64,000 bases of DNA from Nostoc linckia FACHB-104 (GCF_014696615.1 NZ_JACJQJ010000009.1:1-64000); one strand, 5' to 3'; counted from the stretch's first letter, positions 1 to 9,129 are shown. The notes: generated from the letters alone by a model not told the origin. Translations and numbers: made by a program.

Positions 1-1
1 T

Positions 2-211
2 ATCGAGCAATCAGATAATCCTGTTAAGAGTACGTTTAATTTTTACGATAATTTTAGCTATGAAGAAATTCAATACCATATAGATTTGTTACATAGTACA
101 GCTTTTATTGAGCTTGTTCATTCAACATCTGAGAAGGTTTCAGGCTTTACAGGTTATTGCCTTACTTATCATGGTGTAGAGCTTTTAAATAATTTACGCT
201 CATACGAATGA
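2..211 (+). CDS. DUF2513-like protein, C-terminal part only
   Basis: An open frame enters from the left edge and ends at TGA 209-211, leaving 69 residues. The end has the look of DUF2513 proteins: a segment YEEIQYHIDLL followed, after a short loop, by LTYHGVELLNNLR, which matches the family's 'HL-LL ... LTW-GHEFL' pattern. DUF2513 proteins are small, of unknown function, and common in prophages and genomic islands. The gene is convergent with the integrase at 360-1790, which fits an integrated element. The start is outside the window, so its length and N-terminal domain cannot be judged. The family call rests on pattern memory only. Confidence 0.45.
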   Translation: MEQSDNPVKSTFNFYDNFSYEEIQYHIDLLHSTAFIELVHSTSEKVSGFTGYCLTYHGVELLNNLRSYE

Positions 212-249
212 AGCTGCTATAGATGCAATTTTTAATAACTAGAGACAAT

Positions 250-286
250 AAAAAAAGACTCCATTAGTATTGAGGTCTTAATTTTT
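250..286 (+). terminator. Probable terminator after the DUF2513-like gene
   Basis: An A-rich run is followed by AAGACTC, a 10-base loop, GAGGTCTT (one bulge) and then TTAATTTTT. It lies about 40 bases after the stop at 211, between two convergent genes, so it could act in both directions. Confidence 0.45.
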
Positions 287-359
287 GATAATTAGCTATT
301 TATTGCTTACTTCTCCCCAGTCCTAAGCAATATGATATATCCTCCTTTTTTATAATTTG

Positions 360-1790
360 TTAGTATTGATTATTTTCCATTTGTTCAAGCCGTTCTTGCA
401 GATTTCTGATTTGTTCCTTAAGTAGTTCAACCTCATTTTGTTGATTAATCTGTTGCTGATTGGCTGGTAACTCTGGGTTAATCTGTAATGCTCTATCAGC
501 TATGTCTTGATAGTGCTTTTGACTTATCATCTCACCGTGTCCACACCATGCACTAACTATTTTTTCATCTCTCCCTAAGTCAAATATTTGGTGAGTAATA
601 AAGGTGTGTCTTGTATTGTAAAAAGGTAGATATTTTGTCAGCTTGCCTTGATTAATTAACTCAGAAATGATTCCCTTTAACCTAATGCTTTCGCAACCAC
701 GCCAGTTTTGACCAAATGAATTACTGTCAATTATTCTTAATTGCTTGTTTTTAAACACCACATCATTTAATTCTCCTTGAGGAATTGATTTTAGTAAATT
801 CCACAATTCTCCGTCTTTAGGCATGGGAAAAATTCTAATTAATTCCTGGTCAACTTTAGCAGTTTTAACTGGATAGAATTTTTTTGTTCGTCTGTCATAA
901 GTGCGTCTAAAGAGTATTTGTTCTTTATGCCATATAACATCACCCCACATAAAAGCTATTGCTTCCCCTGTTCTACACCCTGTTAAAAATTTGAATTTAA
1001 CAAAGTGGTACCAATGTTGCTTATTGGCTGATGATTTTATGTACTCAAGAATTACTTGTACCTCATCCCAGGTATAGGCTTTTGATTTATCTAATACATC
1101 ATTATCTGTTTCTGTGTTTACCTCATCCTGTTTTTTACCTTTGGCTCCCTTAATTGTTATTTCTTCCGCTAAACCATCATAAGGATTATGACTAATTATG
1201 TTTGTTTTCATAGCCAGTTTATGAGCATCAGACAATCTAGCTATAACGAGTTTAGTGGTATGTAAATTCCTGTTCTCTACTAACCAATTCCTGATTTTGA
1301 TAGCATCCTCAGATTTGGTAGCTTCAATTGCTGACTTGATGAAATTTGTATATGTCTCAGCGTATGCAGCTTTATACGTTGTTTCTTTTGGCTTTGATTC
1401 TATATAACCCAAATAATGCTCCCAAATTTCCAATAGGGATAACTCGGGTTTAGGTGGTAACTGGTCGTTTCCTGTCGTTGTGTTATCTCTGACCAACCTA
1501 AGTTTTGCTCTTAACCCGTATTCCTCAAGTATTTCCTGATATCTACCTAAGTTAAATATCCCCTCATCCGTTGCAAGCTTCCCATCTTCTAGTTCTAGCT
1601 GTAGTCGTCGTTGTAGCTTTGCGGCTGTAGCTTCCCAGTCATCAAGGTTAATTCCTGTTCCTAGTTTCACTTGCTTACCATCTGCAAAGTAGTTTCTAGG
1701 GAAGCAAGCCTTGATACTTCCTGAGTCTGGTCTTACTGTTACCTGTCCTTTCTTAGCCTTGCCTGATGGGGTTTTTGATGCGTTGACCAT
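360..1790 (-). CDS. Tyrosine recombinase / phage-type integrase
   Basis: A 476-residue site-specific recombinase of the phage integrase family. Residues about 12-50 resemble an Arm-type DNA-binding domain, 120-200 a SAM-like core-binding domain, and 240-430 the catalytic domain. Visible catalytic residues are R273 in TGCRTGEA, R394 in YNTRHTF, H418 in CGHGE and the nucleophile Y427 in KHYQDI. The usual HxxR box begins with Tyr (Y391) instead of His, which occurs in some integrases. A short coiled-coil-like tail (LKEQIRNLQERLEQ) ends the protein. ATG start 1788-1790. It is convergent with a phage-associated DUF2513-like fragment, suggesting an island boundary. No tRNA or att repeat is visible beside it. 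Confidence 0.9.
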   Translation of the reverse strand: MVNASKTPSGKAKKGQVTVRPDSGSIKACFPRNYFADGKQVKLGTGINLDDWEATAAKLQRRLQLELEDGKLATDEGIFNLGRYQEILEEYGLRAKLRLVRDNTTTGNDQLPPKPELSLLEIWEHYLGYIESKPKETTYKAAYAETYTNFIKSAIEATKSEDAIKIRNWLVENRNLHTTKLVIARLSDAHKLAMKTNIISHNPYDGLAEEITIKGAKGKKQDEVNTETDNDVLDKSKAYTWDEVQVILEYIKSSANKQHWYHFVKFKFLTGCRTGEAIAFMWGDVIWHKEQILFRRTYDRRTKKFYPVKTAKVDQELIRIFPMPKDGELWNLLKSIPQGELNDVVFKNKQLRIIDSNSFGQNWRGCESIRLKGIISELINQGKLTKYLPFYNTRHTFITHQIFDLGRDEKIVSAWCGHGEMISQKHYQDIADRALQINPELPANQQQINQQNEVELLKEQIRNLQERLEQMENNQY

Positions 1791-1961
1791 AAATGCTCAT
1801 TAGATGCTCAAAATAGATTTTTGATTTATCAAACAATTGATATATAAGCATTATAGACTAGCTTGGTCATAAATCTGTGTAAGCATGAATTGATCGCAAG
1901 TGACAGGCTTTGTTCCCATGATAAAGAAAGGGTTAAGGGTCAAAATTCAAGAGTTATTTCT

Positions 1962-2019
1962 CCCCATACCCATTACCCAATCCCCATTACCCCTTATCCC
2001 CAGTCCCTAATCCCTATTT
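1962..2019. repeat. Period-7 short tandem repeat (CCCCATT/CCCCAAT-like)
   Basis: Degenerate heptamers of the type CCCATTA, CCCAATC and CCCTAAT run up to the 3' end of the pentapeptide gene. This repeat class is common between genes in heterocystous cyanobacteria. A small open frame on the + strand through it is treated as spurious. Confidence 0.7.
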
Positions 2020-2544
2020 CTTCTTCTGATTCGCTTGCGCGTCTGGCCCTTCTTGTAAAGACCAACCATAGGGCTTGTCAGAAGTAACCACACCATTAGC
2101 CATAGTTGTCAGCCGGAAATGTGCCGCCCGGAAATTAGTAAACAGCAATGTAGCACCTTTGAGGTTAGCTGCTTCTAAATTGGCACTGATAAAACCGGCA
2201 TAAGAAAGATTGGCATTTTCTAAAGTTGCTGATTTTAAATTGGTACCTGTTAAAGAAGCACCAGTAAGATTTGCAGCACTCAGAACCGCAGCTTCCAAAT
2301 CTGCACCAGTGAGGTCAGCATTTGTCAGGTTTACTTGGGATAGATTAGTTGATTTCAGGTTAGCGTCTCGTAAATTTGCACCAGCTAAATTAAGTTGTGT
2401 GAGGTCAGCACCGCTTAAATCGCACCGAGGACAGGAACCTGCAGCTTTTAATTGATCAACATCTTGCTGATTGAAAGCTAAAGCTTGTTCTGCTAACCCA
2501 AAACAAGCTAACAGGCTAAGGATAGCAACAATCTTGAATTTCAT
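2014..2544 (-). CDS. Secreted pentapeptide-repeat protein
   Basis: A 176-residue protein with an N-terminal signal peptide (KFKIVAILSLLACFG, then Ala-rich cleavage near residue 23) followed by tandem pentapeptide repeats of the A(D/N)Lxx type (for example ADLTQ, ANLRD, ANLKS, ADLTG, ANLTG) from about residue 45 to 140. Pentapeptide repeats fold into a right-handed quadrilateral beta-helix. The secreted, single-domain version is common in cyanobacteria and its role is generally unknown, with lumenal or periplasmic location likely. Two cysteines (CPRCDL) precede the repeats. ATG start 2542-2544. It is not obviously in an operon. Partner and function cannot be assigned. Confidence 0.85.
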   Translation of the reverse strand: MKFKIVAILSLLACFGLAEQALAFNQQDVDQLKAAGSCPRCDLSGADLTQLNLAGANLRDANLKSTNLSQVNLTNADLTGADLEAAVLSAANLTGASLTGTNLKSATLENANLSYAGFISANLEAANLKGATLLFTNFRAAHFRLTTMANGVVTSDKPYGWSLQEGPDAQANQKKK

Positions 2545-2874
2545 ATTTTTTACGGATATTCACTAAATTGATGAGATGTAATATCTTGTACTATCGAAAG
2601 ACCATAATACTGACATTAGCTCTTTGCCTTGAAGACGAGGCAGAGCGCCAGATTACAGTATATTCGAGGATAAAAGATGTCGCATCACAACTATAGCTGT
2701 TGTCATACCCAACATATCCAAATTTTTCGCTAAATTACAGCTAATGAAGCGTCAATGAAGAAGTTATAAAATTAGTATAAATTCTCGTAATCATACTACC
2801 CAAAATAAAGTCTAGGGTTTAGAATCGTTTCGTAACCAACTATACTGAACCTCTTATAGACTACCACATATTGC

Positions 2875-2912
2875 GATCCCCCTAGCTCACGAGAAAAGCA
2901 GCTTGGGGGATC
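2875..2912. repeat. GATCCCCC hairpin element
   Basis: Left arm GATCCCCCTAGCT and right arm AGCTTGGGGGATC pair with one mismatch around a 12-base loop, followed on the + strand by TTAAATTTTT. It could be a terminator of an unseen + strand transcript or a dispersed palindrome; no + strand gene precedes it. Confidence 0.6.
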
Positions 2913-3239
2913 TTAAATTTTTAGGGGAAATTAAGGAATAAAGAACTCTGAGACTGTAACTAGCTAATAAATCAGGGCTAGAACAGAGAAAGGAAGACAA
3001 CGGAACTCCCTAGAATACTGACAATTAAAAAATATCCATCTTGCGGGAATATGATCAGGCTTGTAGATGTAGGGGATAAGAATCTGAGGGACAGATTAGC
3101 AGTGGGAATGTGGCTATTATATTAATAAAATTTTCTAGATAAATCACACATTTTTAGGAATGCAAAAAATTGCATATATAAAATCAAAATAATTTTATAG
3201 CAGTCCTATTTAATTTGTGAAATATTACATACAGGGTGG

Positions 3240-3300
3240 TTGACTGTTAACTGTTAACTGTTGACTGTTGCCTGTTGGCTGTTGGCTGTCAACAGTCAAT
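3240..3300. repeat. Period-7 short tandem repeat (ACTGTTA/ACTGTTG)
   Basis: Eight to nine degenerate heptamers (ACTGTTA, ACTGTTG, GCTGTTG), ending in an inverted TCAACAGTCAAT segment. It is about 90 bases upstream of galK. Confidence 0.75.
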
Positions 3301-3387
3301 AATCAAAACCGATATTTTTCACAACTGTAATAGTATTGCTATAGATAGAGGTTTAACGTTTGCTGATTTTGCTATCACAAAACAATT

Positions 3388-4464
3388 ATGAACTTCCAAA
3401 AAATATTTAATCAACAACCCGAAACCGAAGCCAGCGCACCAGGAAGGGTAAACCTTCTAGGAGAACATACAGATTATAATGATGGCTTCGTTTTACCAAC
3501 AGCTATTCCACAAAAAACAACGGTACAGTTAGCTTTTAGTAGTGATGAAAAACATCATTTCTACTCGGAAAATTTAGATGAGATAGTCATCATCTTAGAA
3601 ACCAACCATACACCATCAGGATTTGCAAGTTATATTTTTGGCTGTATCCAAGTTTTAGAACATCAAGGATATACAATTCCACCACTCAATTTGTATGTTA
3701 AGTCATTAGTACCGATGGGTTCGGGTTTGTCTAGTAGTGCAGCTTTAGAAGTAAGCATTCTAAAAGCATTGCGTCAACTTCTCGACCTCCCTATTAATGA
3801 TGTAGAAATTGCCCAACTCGCACAGCAAGCAGAAATTCATTATGCAGGTGTGCAATGCGGCATTATGGATCAGATGGCTTCCAGCCTTGCAGATACTGAG
3901 CATATGCTATTTTTAGATACTCGTACTCTAGAACAGCGTGTGTTACCTTTACCTTCAGATGCACAAATTGTAGTGATAGATAGTGGTGCGCCTCGTAGTC
4001 TAGCAAGTAGCGGATATAACCAAAGACGCGCAGAATGCGAGGAGGCGGCGCGATCTCTCAATGTCAAAGCACTGCGAGATATTACCGATGCTAATGCGGT
4101 GGAAGATTTACCAGAACCCTTAAAACGTCGTGCGCGTCATGTTGTTACAGAAAACAACCGTGTTTTGGAAGTCTTGCAAGGTGTTTCATCTCAACGCTTT
4201 GGCGAATTGATGAATGCATCCCATGCTAGCTTGCGGGATGATTACGAAGTTTCTGTACCAGCTTTAGATACATTAGTAGATATTTTGCAGAAAACCCCAG
4301 GAGTTTTGGGCGCAAGGCTAACGGGTGCTGGTTTTGGAGGCGCTTGTGTAGCTTTAGTGTCAGGGCAGAGAAAAGCTTCGGCTTACGCAAATCAAGTCAT
4401 AGAAGTGTATAAGCAAGCTGGTTACACGGGGCAAATTTTAGTACCAGAAACTTTGGATCAATGA
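3388..4464 (+). CDS. galK: Galactokinase
   Basis: A 358-residue GHMP-family sugar kinase that phosphorylates galactose to galactose-1-phosphate in the Leloir pathway. The galactokinase signature GRVNLLGEHTDYNDGF is at residues 19-34, the GHMP ATP-binding loop PMGSGLSSSAALE at about 110-122, the catalytic Asp in CGIMDQMAS, and the third motif GARLTGAGFGGAC near the C-terminus. Length is close to that of bacterial GalK (about 380). The stop overlaps the start of the next gene (ATGA, 4461-4464), so the cupin gene is very likely co-transcribed. No galT or galE lies next to it. The shine-dalgarno sequence is weak. Confidence 0.93.
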   Translation: MNFQKIFNQQPETEASAPGRVNLLGEHTDYNDGFVLPTAIPQKTTVQLAFSSDEKHHFYSENLDEIVIILETNHTPSGFASYIFGCIQVLEHQGYTIPPLNLYVKSLVPMGSGLSSSAALEVSILKALRQLLDLPINDVEIAQLAQQAEIHYAGVQCGIMDQMASSLADTEHMLFLDTRTLEQRVLPLPSDAQIVVIDSGAPRSLASSGYNQRRAECEEAARSLNVKALRDITDANAVEDLPEPLKRRARHVVTENNRVLEVLQGVSSQRFGELMNASHASLRDDYEVSVPALDTLVDILQKTPGVLGARLTGAGFGGACVALVSGQRKASAYANQVIEVYKQAGYTGQILVPETLDQ

Positions 4465-4841
4465 CAAACAACAAAGTTATTTTCGGTAATGCACAACAAG
4501 AGGGTGTAAATCGCTGGGGATGGTTCATGGGGCATTTTATTACCCCTGTTGATGATCCGCGTTCCACTGAAGAGTTAGAAGTTAAATGGGGTGTTCACAA
4601 AGCTGGTGATAGTAGAACTCAATGGGCAGTAAACAACCAAGCTGCTACTATTTCCATTCTGATTAGCGGAAAATTTCGTTTGCAATTTGAAGATAAAGAA
4701 ATTATATTATCGCGTGAGGGTGATTACGTGCTTTGGTGTGCAGGTGTACCTCATACTTGGATAGCTGAGTCTGATTGCAAAATTTTAACTATTAGATGGC
4801 CTTCTCAACCTGGCGATAGCGTTGGAATTACAACCAAGTAG
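4461..4841 (+). CDS. Small cupin-fold protein
   Basis: A 126-residue protein with the spacing and composition of a single RmlC-like cupin domain. Residues about 55-115 carry ISILISGKFRLQF, the turn with GDYVLWCAGVPHTW and the closing strand CKILTIRW. Cupins bind small molecules or metal; the PHTW His is a possible ligand, but the first cupin motif is not well conserved, so metal binding is uncertain. Translational coupling with galK (4-base overlap) suggests a role in sugar handling, for example as a mutarotase-like or sensor protein; this is inference only. Confidence 0.75.
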   Translation: MTNNKVIFGNAQQEGVNRWGWFMGHFITPVDDPRSTEELEVKWGVHKAGDSRTQWAVNNQAATISILISGKFRLQFEDKEIILSREGDYVLWCAGVPHTWIAESDCKILTIRWPSQPGDSVGITTK

Positions 4842-4866
4842 AGGCTCACATCTGTGTGCTTCTACA
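4839..4866 (+). terminator. Hairpin after galK-cupin operon
   Basis: Arms GTAGAGGC and GCTTCTAC (one G-T pair) overlap the stop codon of the cupin gene. There is no T-run directly after, so termination strength is uncertain. Confidence 0.4.
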
Positions 4867-5927
4867 TCATTTACTAGAGAATCTTCTGTTTTAAAACTGC
4901 AAACCTTGTATTAGAAATTTATTTTTGTATCTATGACTTTTGTATTACTCAAAAGTTTAACAGTTGCCAATAACAGATTGGTAATAGGTAATAGGGGTTA
5001 CAATTTAAAATTATTTCAGGCTGGAAATTTATAGATGGCAGATTTGATAATTCTAATGAAATACAGTTCAGTTAAGAAAATTAATTGATAACAAAACCAA
5101 AAAACTAGTTACTCAACAAAAAAACAGAACAATCATAGGACTTACGCAAAAATCACGTAATTACGTCATTACGAGCGTAGCGACGTAATCGCTTAAAATT
5201 ATGAACTTGCTTCCTTACACTACGTTCCGGTTGCAATGACAAATTTTGCTTGCGTAATTCCTGAATAATTTTGGAGGGGGTTTGGGGGACGCAACCGTCA
5301 CCCAATCGGGGGTTTGGGGGAGAATCCCCCAATTCTGCTGGCTTTATTTAATAAGTGAGAAATCAATAGCTAATAAGCTTAAACCAAGCGTATTGAATGC
5401 TAAGGAGGATATTAAATATGTATCACTAATAACAGAAATAACAATATTCATTTTAAGTTAATTTAAGGGTTAACTACTGAACTGCACTGTAAACATAAAA
5501 AGCATTTTTACTTACAAAACCACATTCATAAACTAGAAAATATTTTTCTAATCTAAAGTTTTTAATTCAAAAAAAATATATATAGTAATCTGCTTTAAGG
5601 ATGTGTATACTGCCGAATCTACTAATTATCTAAAGTCAAACAACAGTTGCAAACTGGGGAACTTAGACAAACTCGAAATTTCCTAATTTTGAATTTTAAA
5701 TGCTACTAGTACCGCTGCGCGGAAGCCAAAAGTCAACAGGATTGTATTCCGGACTTTTACACAATTGGAAATGGTCTGTTTATTTACGGCGCACTGTACC
5801 TAGGCATTGATTAATTCCAGTGAAAAACTTTACCCCTTGTCTGAGAATTTATTTTGCTTCTGTAGAAATGTCTTGGAGAACACCTCTACTTACACACTAA
5901 ATTGTCGTTTCAATTGAGGAAATTAAG
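4842..5927. other. 1.1 kb intergenic gap with a MITE-like element
   Basis: No convincing gene. It holds an inverted-repeat element at 5138-5262, a G-rich stretch at about 5271-5332 (GGGTTTGGGGG-type direct repeats), and AT-rich DNA before the SDR gene. Confidence 0.6.
5138..5262. repeat. MITE-like element, GGACTTACGCAA family (copy 1)
   Basis: Bounded by AGGACTTACGCAA and TTGCGTAATTCCT, near-perfect terminal inverted repeats. The inside holds a palindromic TTACGTCATTACGAGCG-like segment. Related copies are at 8264-8401 and 52684-52822. Confidence 0.65.
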
Positions 5928-6722
5928 ATGGTTACCATACAACCTCAGAGAAATAAGAACGCTCAAATTGATCGGTTAATGAGCGATCGCGTCGTTCTCA
6001 TCACTGGCGCAAGTCGCGGAATTGGCGCAGCCACAGCCAAATTGTTGAGTCTTCATGGTGCAGCAGTAGGGGTAAATTACTACAGCAGTGAAAAAGCTGC
6101 TCAACAAGTTGTGGAAGAAATATCTGCTAATGGAGGTAAAGCAATAGCAGTCAAGGCCGATGTTAGAGACTCTCAGCAAGTGAACGCAATGGTGCAAGAA
6201 GTTTCTCAGGCTTTCGGCGCAATTGATACACTTGTGATTAACGCCAACGCTAATTTTCCCATTGCTCCTTTCGTTGAATATCGCTGGGAAGACTTTGAAG
6301 CTAAATTACTTGGAGAACTTCAAGGAGCTTTTTTTCCTTGCAAAGCAGTTGTACCATCGATGATTGAACATCAGCGGGGTTGCATTATTGCTATAAGTAG
6401 TGGGCTATCTCGCAATCCTGGCGAGGGATTCTCAGCCCACAGCACCGCTAAATCTGGATTGGATGCTTTTGTGAAAAGTTTAGCATTAGAACTAGGCCCC
6501 CACGGAATTCGTGTAAATGCGATCGCGCCTGGATTGACTATTACAGATGCCACAGCAAGATTACCACAAGAACACAAAACAGCAGCGGCTCAATTTACAC
6601 CTTTGAAAAGAATTGGAATGCCAGAAGACATTGCTAGCGCAATTTTAATGTTAGCTTCTGACGAAGCTAGATTTATTACAGGTGTTTATTTACCTGTTAG
6701 TGGTGGTGACCAGATGCTTTAA
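5928..6722 (+). CDS. SDR-family oxidoreductase with His at the catalytic Tyr position
   Basis: A 264-residue short-chain dehydrogenase/reductase resembling 3-oxoacyl-ACP reductases. The NAD(P) loop TGASRGIG is at residues 26-33, acidic/Asp turn ADVRD at 77-81 and catalytic-region Ser at 157-158. The family's Tyr-x-x-x-Lys reads H171-S-T-A-K175, so the catalytic Tyr is His, and the NNAG motif reads NANAN (105-109). The C-terminal part (GIRVNAIAPGLT, GVYLPVSGGDQM) is typical. The ATG at 5928 is supported by GAGGA seven bases upstream. It stands alone on its strand. Substrate cannot be predicted; the altered triad suggests a specialised subfamily rather than a dead enzyme. Confidence 0.85.
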   Translation: MVTIQPQRNKNAQIDRLMSDRVVLITGASRGIGAATAKLLSLHGAAVGVNYYSSEKAAQQVVEEISANGGKAIAVKADVRDSQQVNAMVQEVSQAFGAIDTLVINANANFPIAPFVEYRWEDFEAKLLGELQGAFFPCKAVVPSMIEHQRGCIIAISSGLSRNPGEGFSAHSTAKSGLDAFVKSLALELGPHGIRVNAIAPGLTITDATARLPQEHKTAAAQFTPLKRIGMPEDIASAILMLASDEARFITGVYLPVSGGDQML

Positions 6723-6833
6723 TTTTGTCTTGAAACTAGAAGCTAGAGCCTCAAGAAGAGAGATGTTCATGACTCATTGTGTGATTTATCACATACTCTT
6801 CTAGTTTAAAAAACAATACAAAATGTGATGTAA

Positions 6834-6854
6834 GGGCACAATAATTTTGTGCCC
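6834..6854. terminator. Hairpin between convergent genes
   Basis: GGGCACAA and TTGTGCCC pair around a 5-base AT loop. It lies between the convergent SDR gene and the gene at 6917-7828 and could serve both. Confidence 0.5.
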
Positions 6855-6916
6855 CTACCAATCTGTTGATTCTTGTTTCAACTTAGTATTTCTTTGTTCG
6901 GGTGGTTAATTACAAA

Positions 6917-7828
6917 TTACGCATTAGGAATTAACTTCGGTGCTTTTGCATGTGAACCATATAACTCTACAAATCGCTTAAACAGCAACATGGTTTGATG
7001 ATTAGACGTAAAATTTATATTAAATAAACGCTCCAGATTTTTCTCACCCAAGTTGCGTAAATAAGGTAAATCTTCAAATAGCGTCAAGCAAGCCGCGCAA
7101 TGTAATAAAACTTGCAATATAGGCTTTGGCCAATCTAAATCGCTGTAGATTTCTATAAATAGATAATGCTCGCTCTGAGTTAAAGGTAATGCATAAAACA
7201 TAACAGTAATTCGTTTGCCATTGTAAACTGGAATACTCAGTTCAACCGTATAGGGAGTATGCAAAATTAAATCCACTTCAACAATTGGTTGCCGCCAAAT
7301 TCTTAGTGCATTCACTGGAGACTCCAAAATTGTTTGAAATTGGATTTTGCCACCAATTTCTGTAGTTTGAAAAGAGTTAATATTAATCACTCGCAGATTG
7401 TTCAAGCTGAACTTGTGGATAGTTTCTAGATGTTTTAAATTCAATAAATGGTAGATTTGACACAGATAAGGAAAAGGTAAAATATATTCTTGGCTAATCA
7501 TGTGCCGCTTCTTCAAGTCAAACTTATTATCTTGAATTGGACATAGAGAGCCTGTATTGCTATTTACATCTTGTTCAGGTCTTAAATACAGCCAACTCAA
7601 AAAGAAGAATGATGCTGTAAATAGCTGAAACACTTCCAGAGTAGAGATATAACCATCGGCAAATGCAGCAAAACTTCTATCAGTTATGCCAAAAAGCCAA
7701 GAGGGAATTCCCGCTAGCCAAATACCATTTTTGAGATTTAGTATAAAAAGACCAAATTCAAATTCTAGTGATTGAGTAGTATTTTCAGGAGTTTGATCAC
7801 TCCGGTCATGTATGAGGTTATTAGACAT
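6917..7828 (-). CDS. Conserved hypothetical protein, unknown function
   Basis: I do not recognise this 303-residue protein. Its N-terminal third contains aromatic, moderately hydrophobic stretches (LFILNLKNGIWLAGIPSWLFG and ASFFFLSWLYL), and the remainder looks like a soluble mixed alpha/beta domain with a central segment on induction-like hydrophobic strands (ITVMFYALPL, HYLFIEIYSDL). An upstream in-frame ATG at 7882 would add 18 residues of AT-rich, low-complexity sequence, so the ATG at 7828 is preferred, although neither has a clear ribosome binding site. It is convergent with the SDR gene and has no operon partner. Confidence 0.6.
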   Translation of the reverse strand: MSNNLIHDRSDQTPENTTQSLEFEFGLFILNLKNGIWLAGIPSWLFGITDRSFAAFADGYISTLEVFQLFTASFFFLSWLYLRPEQDVNSNTGSLCPIQDNKFDLKKRHMISQEYILPFPYLCQIYHLLNLKHLETIHKFSLNNLRVININSFQTTEIGGKIQFQTILESPVNALRIWRQPIVEVDLILHTPYTVELSIPVYNGKRITVMFYALPLTQSEHYLFIEIYSDLDWPKPILQVLLHCAACLTLFEDLPYLRNLGEKNLERLFNINFTSNHQTMLLFKRFVELYGSHAKAPKLIPNA

Positions 7829-8081
7829 ATTATTCAAAATAAAATCTATATCTATAGCAATAATTACTATCAGTAATTGCATCGATTGTAGCTATAGATA
7901 ATTTCATCAACCTCTACCTCTGGCTGTAAATACAAGCGTCAAATTAGCTATGTAATTTAATTTACTCAAGCACTAAATTATTGCTTAAATATACATTTTA
8001 TATTTAGGCAAAAAGTAATTTTAGTTACAAATAAATTCAATGATAATATTTGATATCTACTACATTTATTGAGTAAATTGA

Positions 8082-8258
8082 ATAAAAATACTTCTTGGAG
8101 AAGAGGTCAGCTTAGATAAACTGACTCAAAAAATCAGTGAGGGGCAAAGATATTGGATATCATACGAACTACAACCATCAATTCTAGAATCTATAGATAG
8201 AATAGTTTCTCTAATTTCTGCTGACATTGAAATAGTTACGCTGATTGAGATTGACTAA
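8082..8258 (+). pseudogene. Possible gene remnant, coding-like frame without ATG
   Basis: After a TGA at 8079-8081 the frame stays open for 58 codons to TAA 8256-8258. It reads like an ordinary soluble protein end (SLDKLTQKISEGQRYW, then SILESIDRIVSLIS), but has no ATG, GTG or TTG start. The MITE at 8264-8401 begins five bases after its stop. It may be the 3' remnant of a small gene, or chance. I do not recognise a family. Confidence 0.25.
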
Positions 8259-8263
8259 ATTTT

Positions 8264-8401
8264 AGGACTTACTCAAGTGTCACATTTTTTTTCGTTGAGG
8301 TAGTCAAGAGTCAAAAGTCCAAAAAACCTGAATTTTTGACCCTTGACCCTTGACTGTTGACTCTTAAACCAAAATATTGGTGTACCAGTTGCGTAAGTCC
8401 T
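8264..8401. repeat. MITE-like element, GGACTTACGCAA family (copy 2)
   Basis: Bounded by AGGACTTACTCAA and TTGCGTAAGTCCT. The inside has AGTCAAGAGTCAAA and its inverted partner TTGACTGTTGACTC, as in copy 3 at 52684-52822. Confidence 0.75.
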
Positions 8402-8565
8402 GAATTTATACAAATAAACTAATAAAAATATTTAGGGGAAACTAACAAAAACAAATACTCATCTAACGTCAACACAACAATTCGCATCTCAAACTATAGA
8501 ATTACTACCCCTAAGGCGGTATTATTTTTAAATATTTTCGCTAAAATTCCCCAGAGACAGCAGTA

Positions 8566-9060
8566 ATGAGTATCCGCCATGCGACTGAAATTGACTTACC
8601 AGCTATTGTGGCAATTTACAATGCTGCAATTCCTACCCGCATGGCTAGCGCTGATTTAGAACCGGTGTCTGTAGAAAGTCGCCTAAATTGGTTTCGCGGG
8701 CGATCGCCTTCCCATAGACCCCTATGGGTTATAGAAGTAAACGGTGTAATAGGTGGGTGGTTGAGTTTCCAATCCTTTTATGGACGACCAGCTTATAGTA
8801 AGACTGCCGAAATTAGTATTTACATTTCTCCAAACTTCCAAAGATGCGGTTTAGGACAACAACTTTTAGGACAAGCAATAAAGCAAAGTCCAGATTTAGG
8901 TTTAAATACTTTAATCGGATTCATATTTGCCCACAATCAGCCCAGTTTAAAGCTATTTGAAAGATTTGGATTCACTGCTTGGGGACACTTACCCAAAGTT
9001 GCAGAACTTGATAGTGTAGAACGCGACTTAGTAATTATGGGACTGCGACTCAAGAACTAA
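8566..9060 (+). CDS. GNAT N-acetyltransferase, phosphinothricin-acetyltransferase-like
   Basis: A 164-residue acetyl-CoA-dependent N-acetyltransferase. It follows the Pat/Bar/YwnH layout: N-terminal IRHATEIDLPAIVAIYN, the central YSKTAEISIYISPNFQRCGLG containing the acetyl-CoA pyrophosphate loop (QRCGLGQQLL, the family's R/Q-x-x-G-x-G/A), and C-terminal LKLFERFGFTAWG. Length matches the family (160-180). Such enzymes acetylate amino groups of small molecules such as methionine sulfone or phosphinothricin-like compounds, but the natural substrate is usually unknown. Single gene with no clear operon partner. Confidence 0.88.
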   Translation: MSIRHATEIDLPAIVAIYNAAIPTRMASADLEPVSVESRLNWFRGRSPSHRPLWVIEVNGVIGGWLSFQSFYGRPAYSKTAEISIYISPNFQRCGLGQQLLGQAIKQSPDLGLNTLIGFIFAHNQPSLKLFERFGFTAWGHLPKVAELDSVERDLVIMGLRLKN

Positions 9061-9129
9061 TAGGTTGGTGTTTATTGTTTGGCGCTTGTCTCCCTCGTCC
9101 CCCTGTCAAGAAGTTCTGTAATTTTGAAT

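Larger units (their letters stand above)
2545..3387. other. Intergenic gap with hairpin and tandem repeat
   Basis: No convincing gene. The gap holds a strong hairpin at 2875-2912 and a period-7 repeat at 3240-3300. The remainder is AT-rich, with the promoters for the divergent pentapeptide and galK genes presumed but not identifiable. Confidence 0.6.
7883..8565. other. Intergenic gap with possible gene remnant and MITE
   Basis: AT-rich DNA holding a short coding-like frame without a start (8082-8258) directly followed by a MITE-like element (8264-8401). Confidence 0.55.

Noticed and set aside
1863-2087. 74-codon + strand frame over the pentapeptide gene end
   Set aside because: Runs through a period-7 repeat and overlaps a real gene on the other strand.
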